64,000 bases of DNA from Ottowia oryzae (lineage in GTDB: Bacteria > Pseudomonadota > Gammaproteobacteria > Burkholderiales > Burkholderiaceae_C), in contig NZ_CP027666.1 of the NCBI RefSeq assembly GCF_003008535.1, forward strand, positions 3,027,501-3,091,500, written 5' to 3'. The position numbers and the translations under genes are program-made. This document shows positions 63,290-64,000 of the stretch, piece by piece. Within the stretch, counting starts at the first letter, position 1, and each line of letters starts with the position of its first letter. The notes below the pieces were generated by a model that was not told where the DNA came from, made no database searches, and saw nothing but the letters and a program-made list of their open reading frames with translations.

Positions 63290-64000
63290 TCAACGCCGGG
63301 TCTTGCGCGGCTTGCTGCTCTTCTTGGCGCGGCCCGTCGCCTTCTTCAGGCTGGCCTTGAGTGCCTGGATAGGCGACATCGCCTGGCGCGACGGCCCTTC
63401 GCCATCGGCGCGCGGCGGGCGCGCCGCACGGCCGCCGGCTTTGGCCGACTTAGCCGACTTGGCTGGTTTAGCGGTATTGCCCGCACGGCCTTCGGCGGCG
63501 GCACTGCCGGCGCGATCGCGTGGGGGGCGCGCTGGCAGCTCGTCGTTTTCAGACACCATGCGGAAGTCGATCTTGCGACCGTCCAGATCCACCCGGCTGA
63601 CCTGCACGCGCACCTTGCTGCCGATGATGTAGCGAATGCCGGTGCGTTCGCCGCGCAGCTCCTGGCGCACTTCGTCGAAGCGGAAATACTCGCCGCCCAA
63701 CTCGGTGATGTGCACCAGCCCTTCCACGTGCAACTCGTTCAGCGTGACGAACAGCCCGAACGTGGTGACGGCCGTCACCGTGCCGTTGAACACCTCGCCG
63801 AGGTGCTCTTTCATGTACTTGCACTTCAGCCACGATTCGACGTCGCGGCTGGCCTCTTCGGCGCGGCGTTCGTTGGCGCTGCAGTGCAGGCCTGCGGCCT
63901 CCCAACCCAGCAGCTCTTCAGAGAGCCGTTTGGGCGGCGCGCCCTCGTCCCGCCTGCGCGAGGCGCTCTGCTTTTTCAAGCGGCGGGTCAGCTTCTCATG
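63290..64000 (-). CDS. rnr: Ribonuclease R, C-terminal part (cut by right edge)
   Basis: The 3'-to-5' exoribonuclease RNase R; only about 236 C-terminal residues are in the window, and the frame stays open to base 64000 with no stop. Visible are the end of the RNB domain (LHCSANERRAEEASRDVESW, then LKCKYMKEHLGEVF) and the S1 RNA-binding domain (GTVTAVTTFGLFVTLNELHV, GLVHITELGGEYFRFDEVRQ, VRVQVSRVDLDGRKIDFRMV). The last 75 or so residues are a Lys/Ala/Arg-rich tail (AKPAKSAKSAKAGGRAAR, SLKKATGRAKKSSKPRKTRR) that likely binds RNA or the ribosome. Confidence 0.93.
   Translation of the reverse strand, partial: HEKLTRRLKKQSASRRRDEGAPPKRLSEELLGWEAAGLHCSANERRAEEASRDVESWLKCKYMKEHLGEVFNGTVTAVTTFGLFVTLNELHVEGLVHITELGGEYFRFDEVRQELRGERTGIRYIIGSKVRVQVSRVDLDGRKIDFRMVSENDELPARPPRDRAGSAAAEGRAGNTAKPAKSAKSAKAGGRAARPPRADGEGPSRQAMSPIQALKASLKKATGRAKKSSKPRKTRR

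Overview
This window looks like chromosomal DNA of a high-GC betaproteobacterium of the Burkholderiales, most likely Comamonadaceae (Acidovorax/Ottowia-like). The indications are the Bug-type solute receptors paired with CaiB-family CoA-transferases, the carA/carB pair separated by three small genes, a Kdo 3-hydroxylase homologue, the long rpsB-to-rnhB envelope and translation gene string, and a dispersed palindromic repeat built on the core ATAGCTGCCAGCGC. I saw no rRNA or tRNA gene, CRISPR array, insertion sequence or prophage.

Layout. 1-9.7 kb: msrA, then a LysR regulator divergent from a catabolic cluster (AidB-like acyl-CoA dehydrogenase, Bug receptor, CoA-transferase, second Bug receptor, second CoA-transferase, thioesterase, glutaryl-CoA dehydrogenase). 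This reads as uptake, CoA activation and oxidation of an organic or dicarboxylic acid. 9.7-11.4 kb: a lower-GC accessory islet with a nucleotidyltransferase-fold/glycine-zipper protein and a small acidic partner, a candidate toxin-immunity pair. 11.7-17 kb: ribF, ileS, lspA and an HdeD-like membrane protein. 17-25 kb: quinone reductase, two EamA transporters, an atypical SDR, gamma-glutamyltransferase and tctAB permeases without a receptor gene. 25-33 kb (minus strand): a GspE-like ATPase, a spermidine-synthase-like protein, glmM, folP, ftsH and rlmE, with yhbY divergent. 33-36 kb: a small glycosyltransferase, kdoO, a DUF4149-like protein and greA. 36-42.7 kb: carA, three small genes (two of them tandem paralogous lipoproteins) and carB. 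42.9-59 kb (minus strand, transcribed from rpsB downward): rpsB, tsf, pyrH, frr, uppS, cdsA, dxr, rseP, bamA, skp, lpxD, fabZ, lpxA, a DUF2059 gene, lpxB, rnhB and an rRNA methyltransferase. This string links translation, isoprenoid and phospholipid synthesis, lipid A synthesis and outer-membrane protein assembly, and several neighbours overlap by 4 bases. 59-64 kb: a D-amino acid dehydrogenase, bifunctional nnr, an SDR and the 3' part of RNase R, cut by the right edge.

The two most unusual things are (i) about 17 copies of the imperfect palindromic repeat, roughly half of them read in frame inside genes (dxr, lpxB, carA, nnr, dadA and others), one apparently supplying a start codon; and (ii) the nucleotidyltransferase/glycine-zipper gene pair at 9.7-11.4 kb. 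Coordinates come from reading the sequence by eye; start codons were chosen from ribosome-binding sites and family N-termini, and uncertain ones are flagged.
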